Below are positions 7,585 to 16,380 of a stretch of DNA of 64,000 nucleotides, in pieces. The first letter of the stretch is position 1. Each line of letters opens with the position of its first letter. The notes beneath the pieces are model-generated. The model was not told the origin of the DNA and did no database searches. It saw only the letters and a program-made list of their open reading frames with translations. This DNA is from CAZPGL01 sp964586175 (GTDB lineage Bacteria > Actinomycetota > Acidimicrobiia > Acidimicrobiales > MedAcidi-G1). Where the stretch lies: positions 51,339-115,338 of the forward strand of contig CAZPGL010000003.1 in NCBI GenBank assembly GCA_964586175.1. Reading direction: 5' to 3'. The translations under genes were made by a program, and so were the position numbers.

Positions 7585-9309
7585 GTGGATCAGCACTATC
7601 GGGAGGCCTGGGCGGAGATGACGGCATCCGGGGCACCGTTCGCCTGGTCGGTGGTCGACGTGCGGGGCGTTCCCACCCGGGTCTACGACGCCACCCCGCC
7701 CGACCTGGCGCTGGTGTGGGCGGCCACCGCCGCCCATGCCGACAAGGAGTACCTGGTCTACGAGGGCGAACGGATGACGTACGCCGAGGCCCACACCGCG
7801 GTCGACGCCCTGGCCGCCCACCTGGCCGACCGGGGCGTCGGTCACGGCGATCGGGTCGCCATCGCCATGCGCAACTATCCCGAATGGGTGCTCACCTACT
7901 GGGCCACCGTGAAGGTGGGGGCGGCCGTGGTCGGCATGAACGCCTGGTGGACCGCCCAGGAGATGGAGTTCGGCCTCAGTGACAGCACCCCCAAGGTGCT
8001 GGTGTGTGATGCCGAGCGCCTCGAGCGGGTGACCCCGCTGCTGGACGATCTCCGGGCCGGGGCACCGCTCCATGTGGTCGTGGCCCGCCACGGCGGCGAC
8101 CTGCCCGGCGATGCGGTGTCGTGGGACGACGTGATGGCCGCCGACCTGGATCCGGCCCCGGCCGTCGAGATCCATCCCGACGACGACGTCTGCATCTTCT
8201 ACACGTCGGGCACCACCGGCTTCCCGAAGGGAGCGGCGCTCACCCACCGTGGGGCGGCGTCGAACCTGGTGAACCTGGCCTTCTGGCAGGTGACGGCCGG
8301 CGCCGCCCAGGACAAGGCGGTGGCCGCCGGGGAGGCCCCGCCCGGTTCCGACAAGACCGCTGGGGTCGGCGAGCCCGGCTCGGTGCTGGCCGTGCCCCTG
8401 TTCCACGTGACGGGCTGCAACTGCTGCCTGCATCCGATCACCGCGACCGGCGGGCGGTTGATCCTGATGCACCGCTGGGATGCCGGCGTGGCCCTCGAGC
8501 TGATCGAACGCGAGCGGCCCACCTCGTTCACCGGGGTGCCGACCATGGCCCGTGAGCTCATCAGCCACCCCGATTTCACCGAACGCGACACCTCCAGCCT
8601 CGTTCACCTCGGTGGCGGCGGGGCGGCCGTGCAGCCCGACCTGGTGCACAAGATCGAGGACCGCATCGCGGGGCGGCCCTCCACCGGCTACGGGCTGACC
8701 GAGGTCAACGGTGTCATCTCCATGAACTCGGCTCACTTCTTCACCGCCAAGCCGGAATCGGCCGGCCCCATCGTGCCGATCCTCGAGGCCCGCATCGTCG
8801 GGGAGGACGGCCACGACCAGCCCGCCGGCGAGCGGGGCGAGCTGTGGGTGCGCGGCGGCAACGTGTTCCGCGGCTACCTGAACCGGCCCGAAGCCAACGC
8901 CGAGGTGCTGACCGACGGCTGGTTCCACACCGGCGACATCGGCTACCTCGACGAGGACGGGTTCCTCTTCCTCGTCGACCGGGCCAAGGACATGGTGCTG
9001 CGGGGCGGCGAGAACGTGTACTCAGCCGAGGTCGAGGCGGCCATCTACGAGCACGACGGGGTCGCCGAGGCCGCGGTGTTCGCCGTGCCCGACGACCGGC
9101 TGGGCGAAGCCGTCGGGGTGGCCGTGCTCCGGTCGGCCGGGTCGACGCTCACCGCCGAAGAGCTCCGGGACCACGTGCGGGGCCTGATCGCTCCGTTCAA
9201 GGTGCCCGAGCACGTCTGGTTCACCGACGAACCCCTGCCCCGCAACGCCAACGGCAAGTTCGTCAAGCGGGCGTTGCGCGACTCGCTTATCGGGACACCG
9301 ACTGGCTGA
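7585..9309 (+). CDS. Fatty acyl-CoA ligase (AMP-binding), first of two
   Basis: A 574-residue member of the ANL superfamily that activates a carboxylic acid as acyl-AMP and then as acyl-CoA. The phosphate-binding loop is YTSGTTGFPKGA, then GYGLTE, the hinge region HTGDIGYLDEDGFLFLVDR, the RGGENVYSAEVE segment, and the C-terminal lysine in PRNANGKFVKR. The start is GTG 7585, preceded by GGGAG; a TAGGGT box at 7536-7541 would give a leader of about 40 bases. It is followed 41 bases later by a second ligase with the same architecture. The chain length and type of acid cannot be read from the sequence. Confidence 0.93.
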   Translation: MDQHYREAWAEMTASGAPFAWSVVDVRGVPTRVYDATPPDLALVWAATAAHADKEYLVYEGERMTYAEAHTAVDALAAHLADRGVGHGDRVAIAMRNYPEWVLTYWATVKVGAAVVGMNAWWTAQEMEFGLSDSTPKVLVCDAERLERVTPLLDDLRAGAPLHVVVARHGGDLPGDAVSWDDVMAADLDPAPAVEIHPDDDVCIFYTSGTTGFPKGAALTHRGAASNLVNLAFWQVTAGAAQDKAVAAGEAPPGSDKTAGVGEPGSVLAVPLFHVTGCNCCLHPITATGGRLILMHRWDAGVALELIERERPTSFTGVPTMARELISHPDFTERDTSSLVHLGGGGAAVQPDLVHKIEDRIAGRPSTGYGLTEVNGVISMNSAHFFTAKPESAGPIVPILEARIVGEDGHDQPAGERGELWVRGGNVFRGYLNRPEANAEVLTDGWFHTGDIGYLDEDGFLFLVDRAKDMVLRGGENVYSAEVEAAIYEHDGVAEAAVFAVPDDRLGEAVGVAVLRSAGSTLTAEELRDHVRGLIAPFKVPEHVWFTDEPLPRNANGKFVKRALRDSLIGTPTG

Positions 9310-9350
9310 ATCAGCCACCCTGTGACCGACCACCCCGGATTCCGGGCAGG

Positions 9351-11048
9351 ATGACTCCCGTGACCGACACGCCCGACACCCCGCCCACCTTCGATGAGGC
9401 CACAGCCATGCTGGCCGCGCCGGGTTCGTTCTTCGAGACGGCGGTCGAGGAGGTGCTTGGCGAGCCCATGGCGGTGTTCGTGCAGCGGCCCCGCACCATG
9501 GCCCAGGTGCTGATGGCTGGCCGGGCCCACGCCGACAAGGACTATGTGGTGTTCCACGACGGCGCTATCCGCCGGGCTCTGACCTTCACCGAACACGAGG
9601 CGCAGGTGGCGGCCATGGCCGCCGCCCTGGCCGAACGGGGCGTCGGCAAGGGCGACCGGGTGGCCGTGCTGGCCGCCAACTGCCCCGAGTACATCGTGGT
9701 GTTCTGGGCCTGCGCCACGTTGGGGGCGGTCACCGTCTGCTTCAACGGCTGGTGGACCGGCGACGAGATCCGATACGGCCTGGAGCTCACCGAGCCCGAC
9801 CTGCTGGTCGCCGACCGGAAGCGCCTGGCCCGCCTGGACGGTGCCGACCCCGGCGTGCCGCTCGTCGTGATCGAAGACGATGTGGCCGGCATGATCGCCG
9901 GCCACCGGGGTGCCGAACTGCCCGACGCGGCCGTCGACGAGGACGATCCGGCGGTGGTGCAGTTCACGTCGGGCACCACCGGCCGGCCCAAGGCGGCGAT
10001 CATCAGCCACCGCAGCCTGGTCGGGTTCGTCATGCTCTCGTTCTTCCTCGGGGCCCGAGACATGCTGCTCAAGGGCAATCGGGAAGCCGGGGCGACGGGG
10101 GCCCGGCTGGCCGTGTTCCCGCTGTTCCACCTGTCGGGCCTGCAGTCGTCGACCATCACGTCGATGATGGGCGGGGTCACCACCGTGTGGCCGATGGGGA
10201 GGTTCGATCCGGCGCTGGTGGTGCGCCTCACCACCGAAGAGAACATCACCGCCTGGAACGGCACGGCCACCCACATCCTGCGGCTGCTGGCCGAGCCGGG
10301 GGTGACTGAGCTGCCACCGGGCCAGGTGGGGTCGGTGGGCATCGGCGGGTCGGCCACCAGCCCCGAACTGATCCGGGCCACCGAGGCCCGCTTCCCGCAC
10401 ACCGAGGGCACGTTCGCCACCGGCTACGGCCTGACCGAGAGCGGCGGACTGGTGTCGTACGCCCCGAACTCGATGCTCAGCCAGGCCCGCGACACCGTGG
10501 GTCCACCGCTGCCCACCGTCGAAGTCCGCATCGTCGGCGAGGACGGCGCCGAGGTGCCCGACGGCGAGCACGGCGACATCTGCGTGCGTAGCCCACTGGT
10601 CATGCTCGAGTACTGGAATGACCCCGGCGCCACGGCCGAGGCTCTGCTGTCCGGCCGGTGGCTTCGAACCGGCGACTTCGGTCGCATGGAGGACGGCCGC
10701 CTGCACATCGCCAGCCGGATGCGGGACCTCATCCTGCGGGGCGGCGAGAACGTCTACCCGGTGGAGGTCGAGCAGCGGCTCGAAGCCCACCCCGCGGTGG
10801 TCGAGGCCGCGGTGGTCGGCGCCGACCACCCGGTGCTCGGCCAGGAGGTCAAGGCCATCGTCGTCACCGCCGACGGTGCCGACTGTTCGGCCGACGACCT
10901 GATCGCCCACTGCGCCGAGGTGCTGGCCTACTACAAGGTGCCGTCGATCGTGGAGTTCCGGGACGAGCCGTTGCCCCGCAACGCCACCGGCAAGGTGGTC
11001 AAGGCGGTGCTCACCGGCGACGCCGCCCACACGTTCGTCGAGGAGTGA
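9351..11048 (+). CDS. Fatty acyl-CoA ligase (AMP-binding), second of two
   Basis: A 565-residue ANL-superfamily acyl-CoA ligase, a paralogue of the previous gene. It shows FTSGTTGRPKAAI, GYGLTESGG, RTGDFGRMEDGRLHIASR, RGGENVYPVEVE and the catalytic lysine in PRNATGKVVK. Both ligases share the N-terminal AHADK(E/D)Y and ADRGVG/AERGVG regions, which suggests an older tandem duplication followed by divergence. ATG 9351 lies 41 bases after the first ligase stop, so the two are probably cotranscribed. Its stop overlaps a GTG (GTGA at 11045) that would open the next, disrupted frame. Confidence 0.93.
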   Translation: MTPVTDTPDTPPTFDEATAMLAAPGSFFETAVEEVLGEPMAVFVQRPRTMAQVLMAGRAHADKDYVVFHDGAIRRALTFTEHEAQVAAMAAALAERGVGKGDRVAVLAANCPEYIVVFWACATLGAVTVCFNGWWTGDEIRYGLELTEPDLLVADRKRLARLDGADPGVPLVVIEDDVAGMIAGHRGAELPDAAVDEDDPAVVQFTSGTTGRPKAAIISHRSLVGFVMLSFFLGARDMLLKGNREAGATGARLAVFPLFHLSGLQSSTITSMMGGVTTVWPMGRFDPALVVRLTTEENITAWNGTATHILRLLAEPGVTELPPGQVGSVGIGGSATSPELIRATEARFPHTEGTFATGYGLTESGGLVSYAPNSMLSQARDTVGPPLPTVEVRIVGEDGAEVPDGEHGDICVRSPLVMLEYWNDPGATAEALLSGRWLRTGDFGRMEDGRLHIASRMRDLILRGGENVYPVEVEQRLEAHPAVVEAAVVGADHPVLGQEVKAIVVTADGADCSADDLIAHCAEVLAYYKVPSIVEFRDEPLPRNATGKVVKAVLTGDAAHTFVEE

Positions 11049-11283
11049 CCCCGGTGGAAGTGGTTCCGCCGGTCCGCTGGCGGACAGCGCGCTGGGGGCC
11101 CTCGGCGCTTTCCGGACCAGCCCGCTGCTCATCGTCTGGCAGATCAACCTGGTCACCATCGGCGGGCTGATGGCCCTGGTGCCCCGTTGGCGGGACCGCC
11201 TGCTCACCCCGGTGGTCGGCCTGGCCATCGGCGCCATGCCGTACCTCATCGCCTGGATCGTCACCGCCAACTTCCTGTGGTGA
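11045..11283 (+). pseudogene. Small two-helix membrane protein, frame disrupted near its start
   Basis: From about 11065 to the TGA at 11281-11283 one frame has G or C at nearly every third codon position. It reads as two hydrophobic segments, SPLLIVWQINLVTIGGLMAL and LTPVVGLAIGAMPYLIAW, ending in VTANFLW. That frame contains no ATG, GTG or TTG between its previous stop at 10902 and the internal ATG near 11168. A well-placed GTG at 11045, overlapping the upstream stop as GTGA, is in a different frame. The simplest reading is a small membrane protein with a frameshift around 11065-11085, either a real mutation or a sequencing error. The family is not recognised. Confidence 0.5.
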
Positions 11284-11381
11284 CCGGCTGACCCGGCCGG
11301 TGGCGCCCCGGCGGGACGCCCGAGCCGCCCGCCGTGGCCGCCCCATGGCCCGGGCGAACCCGCCTGTGGGATGCTCGTCCG
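11284..11381 (+). promoter_or_regulatory. Leader region of the carotenoid oxygenase gene
   Basis: No gene is seen here. GATGCT at 11370-11375 lies 6 bases before the ATG at 11382 and could be a leaderless -10 box. Confidence 0.35.
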
Positions 11382-12734
11382 ATGACCGACACCGCCAACC
11401 CGTATCTGGCCGGCCCGATGGCCCCGGTGCCCGACGAGATCACCGCCGTCGACCTGCCGGTGACCGGCACCATTCCCGAGGAGCTGGAGGGCCGCTGGCT
11501 GCGCAACGGCCCCAACCCGTTGGGCGAGGTGGATGCCTCGGCCCACCACTGGTTCCTCGGCGACGGCATGGTGCACGGGGTGCGACTGCGGGGCGGCCGG
11601 GCAGAGTGGTACCGCAATCGCTGGGTGCGGGGAACCAAGGTGGCCGAAGCCCTCGGCGAGGACCCGCCCTCTGGTCCGTCGTTCGGCGGCCGGGACTTCG
11701 GGCCCAACACGTCGGTCGGCGGGTTCGCCGGCAAGACCTGGGCCCTCGTCGAGGCCGGGGGGACGCCGATGACCCTCACCTACGACCTCGACACCGTCGG
11801 TTACGACGCCTTCGACGGCACCCTGCCGGCGGCGTTCACCGCCCACCCGAAGTACGACCCGGCGACAGGGGAGCTCCACGGCATTTGCTACGCCTACCCC
11901 GATCTGCCCGACCGGGTCCAGCATGTGGTCGTCGGCGGCGGCGGGCGGGTGTCGACGGTGACCGACATCCCGGTCGACGGCATGCCGATGATCCACGACA
12001 TGTCGCTCACCCCGTCGTCGGTACTGGTCTACGACCTGCCGGTCACCCTCGACATCGAGGCGGCCATCGGTGGGTCACCGTTCCCGTTCGGTTGGAACCC
12101 CGACCACGGATCCCGGGTCGGGGTGCTGCCCCGAGGCGGTTCCGGCGACGATGTCGTGTGGTGCGACGCGCCGTTGGCTTACGTGTTCCATCCGGTCAAC
12201 GCCTTCGACGACGACAACGGTCGGGTCGTGGTCGACGTGTGCCGGTACGAGCGCATGTTCGACAGCGACCGCAATGGCCCCATTGGCGACAGCGCCGCCA
12301 CGTTGGCCCGCTGGGTGGTCGACCCGGTCGCGGGCACGGTCACCGAGACGCCGCTGGCCGACGGCCATCACGAGTTTCCGACTCACGACCCGAGGGTCGC
12401 GATTCGCCGTCACCGGTTCGCGTTCACAGCCAGCGGGCTTGGGTTGGGCCCCACCGCCCGGGTCGACGTCGACACCGGCGACACCGTTCTCCACGACCAC
12501 GGGCCGGGACGGTTCGGTGCTGAGCCATTGCCGGTCCCCAAGGTCGGTTCGACCGACGAGGGCGACTGCTGGGTCCTGGTGTGCGTCAACGACGAGGGCG
12601 GCGGGCCGGCGGAACTGGTCGTGCTCGACGGTGAGGATCTTGCTGCCGATCCGGTGGCCCGCGTGCATCTGCCGCGTCGGGTGCCCGACGGTTTCCACGG
12701 CCAGTGGGTGCCGGACGCGTCCGTGGCCCCGTGA
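11382..12734 (+). CDS. Carotenoid cleavage oxygenase family protein
   Basis: A 450-residue member of the carotenoid oxygenase (RPE65/CCD) family, iron enzymes that cleave double bonds of carotenoids, apocarotenoids or stilbenes with oxygen. The four iron-binding histidines are visible: His 155 (AHPKYDP), His 205 (IHDMSLT), His 270 (FHPVNAF) and His 439 (FHGQWVPD). The N-terminal LRNGPNPLG and HWFLGDGMVHGVRL motifs are classical. The length is normal. ATG 11382 has GATGCT six bases upstream. Its stop overlaps the GTG of the next gene (GTGA). No carotenoid synthesis genes are in the window, so the substrate is open. Confidence 0.95.
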   Translation: MTDTANPYLAGPMAPVPDEITAVDLPVTGTIPEELEGRWLRNGPNPLGEVDASAHHWFLGDGMVHGVRLRGGRAEWYRNRWVRGTKVAEALGEDPPSGPSFGGRDFGPNTSVGGFAGKTWALVEAGGTPMTLTYDLDTVGYDAFDGTLPAAFTAHPKYDPATGELHGICYAYPDLPDRVQHVVVGGGGRVSTVTDIPVDGMPMIHDMSLTPSSVLVYDLPVTLDIEAAIGGSPFPFGWNPDHGSRVGVLPRGGSGDDVVWCDAPLAYVFHPVNAFDDDNGRVVVDVCRYERMFDSDRNGPIGDSAATLARWVVDPVAGTVTETPLADGHHEFPTHDPRVAIRRHRFAFTASGLGLGPTARVDVDTGDTVLHDHGPGRFGAEPLPVPKVGSTDEGDCWVLVCVNDEGGGPAELVVLDGEDLAADPVARVHLPRRVPDGFHGQWVPDASVAP

Positions 12735-13357
12735 CCGGCGGATCGGCCCGGGCCGAGCGCCGGGCGCTCTGTGACCTGTTGGACGAGGTCGGCCCCGGAG
12801 CGCCGACGCTGTGTGACGGCTGGTCCACGGCCCACCTGGCCGCCCACCTGGTACTCCGGGAACGCCGACCGGACGTCGCCGCCGGTGTGGTGTTCGGGCC
12901 GTTGGCGCAACGTACGGCACGCCTCACCGAGCGGACGGCGGCCGGCTCGTTTCCGGACCTGGTGGCCCGTCTACGCGCCGGCCCCCCGCTCCACCTGCGG
13001 CCAGTGGACGGCCCCATGAACACCGTCGAGTTCGCCGTGCACCACGAGGACGTGCGGCGGGCCGTCGACGGCTGGGTGCCTCGCACCGATACCACCGACC
13101 TCCAGGACGCCGTCTGGCCCATCCTCGCCCGGGGAGCCCGGCTCATGGCGAGACGTCTCGACGACGTGGCCCTCACCCTCATCGTCCCCGACGGCCGCCA
13201 CCGGCGGGTCGGTTCCCGGGGCCGGCCGGCAGCACTTTCGGGCGAGCCACTCGAGCTGGCTCTGTTCCTGTACGGCCGTCGGAAATGCGCCGTGGTCGAG
13301 GCATCCGGTGATCCGGGGGCCATCGACGAACTGCACACCGGTCCGCTCGGCATCTGA
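12731..13357 (+). CDS. TIGR03085-family protein (DinB/mycothiol-isomerase-like)
   Basis: A 208-residue protein matching the actinobacterial TIGR03085 family, part of the DinB/maleylpyruvate isomerase N-terminal fold. Recognisable segments are ALCDLLDEVGPGAPTLCDGW, HLAAHLVLRERRPD and FAVHHEDVRRA; conserved histidines at HLAAHL and HHED may bind a metal. The biochemical role of this family is unknown. GTG 12731 overlaps the carotenoid oxygenase stop by four bases, so translation is coupled. The next gene begins 4 bases after this stop, giving a three- or four-gene operon. Confidence 0.82.
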   Translation: MTGGSARAERRALCDLLDEVGPGAPTLCDGWSTAHLAAHLVLRERRPDVAAGVVFGPLAQRTARLTERTAAGSFPDLVARLRAGPPLHLRPVDGPMNTVEFAVHHEDVRRAVDGWVPRTDTTDLQDAVWPILARGARLMARRLDDVALTLIVPDGRHRRVGSRGRPAALSGEPLELALFLYGRRKCAVVEASGDPGAIDELHTGPLGI

Positions 13358-13361
13358 ACCG

Positions 13362-13862
13362 GTGAAGATCAGCGGATCGGACCTGGACGCCGCCGGCGGG
13401 ATCCACCGGTTTCCGCTGCCGCCCCGTGTCCCTGGTGCCCTCCACGCCTGCGCTGTCGACCTGATCGGCCCCGACCCCGACTGGATCGTCGGTTCGTACG
13501 GTTTCGACGTCGTCGTGTGTCTCATGGAGGCGTTCGAGGTCGAGCAGCGGTTCCCGCAGTATTCGGCGTGGTTGACCGCCGACGACCGGGCCGTGCACGA
13601 CCCGGTACCCGACCAAGGGGTCGTCGACGACCGGCGCGCCGAGGCCCTGGCCTGGCGGGTGACCGACTGGCTGGAGGACGGCCTTTCGGTCCTGTTGCAC
13701 TGCGCGGGCGGCTACGGGCGCACCGGGGTGATCGCCGCCCAGGTGCTGGTCGCCAACGGCCTGCCCCTCGCCGAGGCTCTGGCCGAGGTGGACCGGGCCC
13801 GTCCGGGCTGCGGGCCGCAGAGCGACGACCAGGACGCTCAGCTTCGTCGACTCGTCGGCTGA
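13362..13862 (+). CDS. Tyrosine/dual-specificity phosphatase-like protein
   Basis: A 166-residue protein with the Cx5R signature HCAGGYGRTG, in which the cysteine is the phosphate-accepting nucleophile and the arginine binds phosphate. The preceding segment VVVCLMEAFEVEQRFPQY and the general-acid region fit the cyclin-dependent-kinase-inhibitor-3 / dual-specificity group. GTG 13362 comes 4 bases after the previous stop. Its substrate (protein, lipid or nucleotide phosphate) is not evident, and similar bacterial proteins are poorly characterised. Confidence 0.8.
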   Translation: MKISGSDLDAAGGIHRFPLPPRVPGALHACAVDLIGPDPDWIVGSYGFDVVVCLMEAFEVEQRFPQYSAWLTADDRAVHDPVPDQGVVDDRRAEALAWRVTDWLEDGLSVLLHCAGGYGRTGVIAAQVLVANGLPLAEALAEVDRARPGCGPQSDDQDAQLRRLVG

Positions 13863-13874
13863 GCGCGATCCGCG

Positions 13875-15005
13875 GTGGCCCTCGTGCCATCGTGGAGCGT
13901 GGCCCGACGACGCACCAACACCCTCGACGCCCTGATCGTCTGCCCGCCGGGCCTCGAAGCACTGGTGGCCGGTGAGCTGGCCGACCTCGGCGTGGGCCAC
14001 ACCCGGACCGAGAAGGGCGGGGTGACGGCGTCGCTGACCACCCGGCAGCTCTACGCCGCCAACCGGGAGCTGCGGTGCGCCACCCGGGTGCTGGTGCGCA
14101 TCGCCCGGTTCACCGTGAGGTCGTTCGCCGACCTGGAGCGGCGCATCGCCGAGATCCCGTGGGATGACCATGTGGCCCCGGGCACGGCCGGACGCTTCCG
14201 GGTCACCACCCGGCAGTCGAAGCTGTGGCACGACAAGGCGGTCGAACAGCGGTTCCTCGACGCGGTGCCCCCCGGAGAGCCTGACGAGCCGTCACAGTTG
14301 TTCGTGGTGCGGGGCCATCACGACCGGTTCACGGTCAGCATCGACTCGTCCGGGGCGCCGCTCCATCAGCGGGGGTGGCGGCTCGAGACGGCCAAGGCCC
14401 CGCTGCGCGAGTCGGTGGCCGCCGGGCTGTTGACCGCTGCCGGCTGGGATCCGGCGACGCCGTTGGTCGACCCGCTGTGCGGTTCGGGCACCATCCCCAT
14501 CGAAGCCGCCCTTCGGGCCCTCGGTCGGCCCGCCGGGGGCAGCCGCACCTTCGCCTTCCACGACTGGCCCGGGTTCGAACCGGGCACGTGGGCCAGCGTC
14601 ACCGCGTCCGATGCCGAGCCCCCGGTCGAGCTGCCGGTGATCGTGGCCGCCGACCGGGACGCCGGGGCGATCGAGGCCGCCCGAGCCAACGCCGAACGGG
14701 CCGGGGTGGCCGACCATGTCGAGTTCCGGGTGGCTGCCTTGTCCGATCTGGCGGCCCCGGTGGGGGGGCCGGGGCACCTGGTCACCAACCCGCCGTGGGG
14801 CGGCCGGGTGTCGGCCGGTGCCGACCTGCGCAACCTGTACGCGGCCCTGGGCTCGGTCGGGGGTGACCGGCTGGCCGATTGGGGGCTGGGGCTGTTGGTC
14901 GCCGACCGGGTCCTGGCCCGTCAGGTGCGGCCCGGGCTGACCGAGACCCTGCATCTCGAGCTGGGCGGCCGCCGGGCCTGGCTGCTGACGGGCCGCTGGA
15001 GTTGA
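13875..15005 (+). CDS. THUMP-domain RNA methyltransferase (RlmL/Trm14-like)
   Basis: A 376-residue protein with an N-terminal THUMP-like RNA-binding region (about 10-160: VCPPGLEALVAGELADLG, ATRVLVRIARF) and a C-terminal SAM-dependent methyltransferase. Methylase motifs are VDPLCGSGTIPIEAAL, VAADRDAGAIEAARANAE and NPPWGGRV; the NPPW motif indicates N-methylation of a base. The target is probably guanosine in rRNA or tRNA. The start is uncertain: GTG 13875 is used, but GTG 13899 is also in frame and leaves the THUMP region intact. It is the last gene of the carotenoid oxygenase operon and is convergent with the cupredoxin gene. Confidence 0.87.
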   Translation: MALVPSWSVARRRTNTLDALIVCPPGLEALVAGELADLGVGHTRTEKGGVTASLTTRQLYAANRELRCATRVLVRIARFTVRSFADLERRIAEIPWDDHVAPGTAGRFRVTTRQSKLWHDKAVEQRFLDAVPPGEPDEPSQLFVVRGHHDRFTVSIDSSGAPLHQRGWRLETAKAPLRESVAAGLLTAAGWDPATPLVDPLCGSGTIPIEAALRALGRPAGGSRTFAFHDWPGFEPGTWASVTASDAEPPVELPVIVAADRDAGAIEAARANAERAGVADHVEFRVAALSDLAAPVGGPGHLVTNPPWGGRVSAGADLRNLYAALGSVGGDRLADWGLGLLVADRVLARQVRPGLTETLHLELGGRRAWLLTGRWS

Positions 15006-15015
15006 CCACCGGGAA

Positions 15016-16380
15016 TCAGCCCACGATCACCGTGGCCGTCATATCGGGGTGCAGAGCACAGAACAGGGTGAACGTGCCGGCCTCGTCGGTGGGGAGCTCG
15101 TAGTTGTCGCCGGGGTTCATCAACCCGGAGTCGAACGACGCCAGGTCGGGGTCGTCGGCCGTGCCGGCGCTGACCGTGTGGGGCACCGAGTCGCTGTTGT
15201 TGAAGTAGACGCTCTGCCCCGCGTCCACCTGGATCACCGGGTCGAAGGCGAAGTTGGTGATGAGCGACTGGCGGGCCCCTTTCGGGAAGTCGGACCCGGC
15301 GACCGTGCGGTCGTCGAAGATGGTGGCCAGGTCGGCCACCGGGGCGATGGAGGGGTTCCACATGGAGAACACGCCGAGTTGGCTGTCGTGGTCGGGCACG
15401 ACCCAGGCGTGGAGCATCCAGCCGATGGCGTCCCGCCACGTGCCCCCCGCGGCCTGGCACTCGTCGGCGGTGATGAAGGCGTCGCCCTCCCGGGGCACGC
15501 CTCGGCACAGGTTGAAGTGGGCGTGCCAGTTGTCGAGGTCGCCGGTGAACCCCTCGGGGTGTTCGACGCCGATGACCTCGGGCGGGACGATGAAGGCCGT
15601 GCCGACCAGCTTGACCTCGGGGCCCTCCCAACGGTCGGGAGTGCACCGGCCGAGCGGGCTGGGCAGCAGCGAGCCGTCGGACGGGGCGTAGATCAGGATC
15701 TCGGGCCGGGCCGGGTCGAAGGGTTCGCTGAGCCACGCCGGCTGGTAGAAGTGCGAGCCCATGTTGGGGGTCTGGATGGCGTCGGAGATGAAGCCGGCGG
15801 TACAGGCCGTGTCGACGTCGGCGAAGTTGGCGGCGAAGGCGGCCAGGTCGTCGAGCTCCCCGACCAGGGTGGCCAGCTCGTCGGGCGTCAGGTCCAACTC
15901 CGGTGGGATGTCGGCACCGGATGCCACGAGGGCGCTCAGGTCGGCGTGCGAGCAGGGCAGGTCGGGGTCCTGGCAGCGGGTCTGGGCGCCCAGAGGGCCC
16001 TCGACGAGGGTGGGGACGACGCCGGCCGAGGTCTCCCGGAACACGTACCGGGTGTAGCCGGGCGCCCCGCCGGCCTGGGGGTTGAGTTCGTCGGGGAGCA
16101 GCCACGCCGCGTCGGCCTGGTCGAAGGCTGCCGCCACGGCCACGTAGGCCTCGAGTTGGGTGGCGTCCCGGATCGCCGTCGGGTCGATGGTGGTGGTCGG
16201 CACGGCCGTCGTGGTCGGCACCGCGGTGGTCGTCGGCGCGACGGTGGTCGTCGGCACCGCGGTGGTCGTCGGCGCCACCTCGTCGATCCCAGGCGAGGCA
16301 CAGGCTGCGGCCACGAGGGCGGCCAGGCCTCCGAAGAGCACGGCTCGCACCAGGATCCGGGTCTCCCGGATCGGGGTCAT
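15016..16380 (-). CDS. Lipoprotein with C-terminal cupredoxin domain
   Basis: A 454-residue exported lipoprotein. The signal peptide ends in the lipobox LVAAACAS; a Thr/Pro linker of five PTTT repeats follows (about 37-65). The large middle part (70-380) has paired cysteines and many aromatic residues and matches no family I know. The last 80 residues form a blue-copper domain with ligands His 401 (VPHT), Cys 441, His 444 and Met 447 (FCALHPDM). It is probably anchored on the outer face of the membrane for electron transfer or copper sensing. Its ATG overlaps the upstream LLM stop (ATGA), so the two are coupled. Confidence 0.85.
   Translation of the reverse strand: MTPIRETRILVRAVLFGGLAALVAAACASPGIDEVAPTTTAVPTTTVAPTTTAVPTTTAVPTTTIDPTAIRDATQLEAYVAVAAAFDQADAAWLLPDELNPQAGGAPGYTRYVFRETSAGVVPTLVEGPLGAQTRCQDPDLPCSHADLSALVASGADIPPELDLTPDELATLVGELDDLAAFAANFADVDTACTAGFISDAIQTPNMGSHFYQPAWLSEPFDPARPEILIYAPSDGSLLPSPLGRCTPDRWEGPEVKLVGTAFIVPPEVIGVEHPEGFTGDLDNWHAHFNLCRGVPREGDAFITADECQAAGGTWRDAIGWMLHAWVVPDHDSQLGVFSMWNPSIAPVADLATIFDDRTVAGSDFPKGARQSLITNFAFDPVIQVDAGQSVYFNNSDSVPHTVSAGTADDPDLASFDSGLMNPGDNYELPTDEAGTFTLFCALHPDMTATVIVG
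16187..16280 (-). repeat. Short tandem repeats encoding a PTTT linker
   Basis: About six 15-base units encode PTTT separated by AV or VA pairs in the lipoprotein. The repeats are nearly identical in DNA, so copy number may vary by slippage. Confidence 0.7.

Noticed and set aside
9045..11996. A 983-codon open frame on the minus strand opposite the second acyl-CoA ligase
   Set aside because: It is a shadow frame in GC-rich DNA; the plus-strand ligase has clear domains and third-position GC bias, and the minus frame resembles no family.
16187..16280. Regular tandem repeats considered as a CRISPR array
   Set aside because: The units are 15 bases, contiguous, without spacers and in frame, encoding a PTTT linker.
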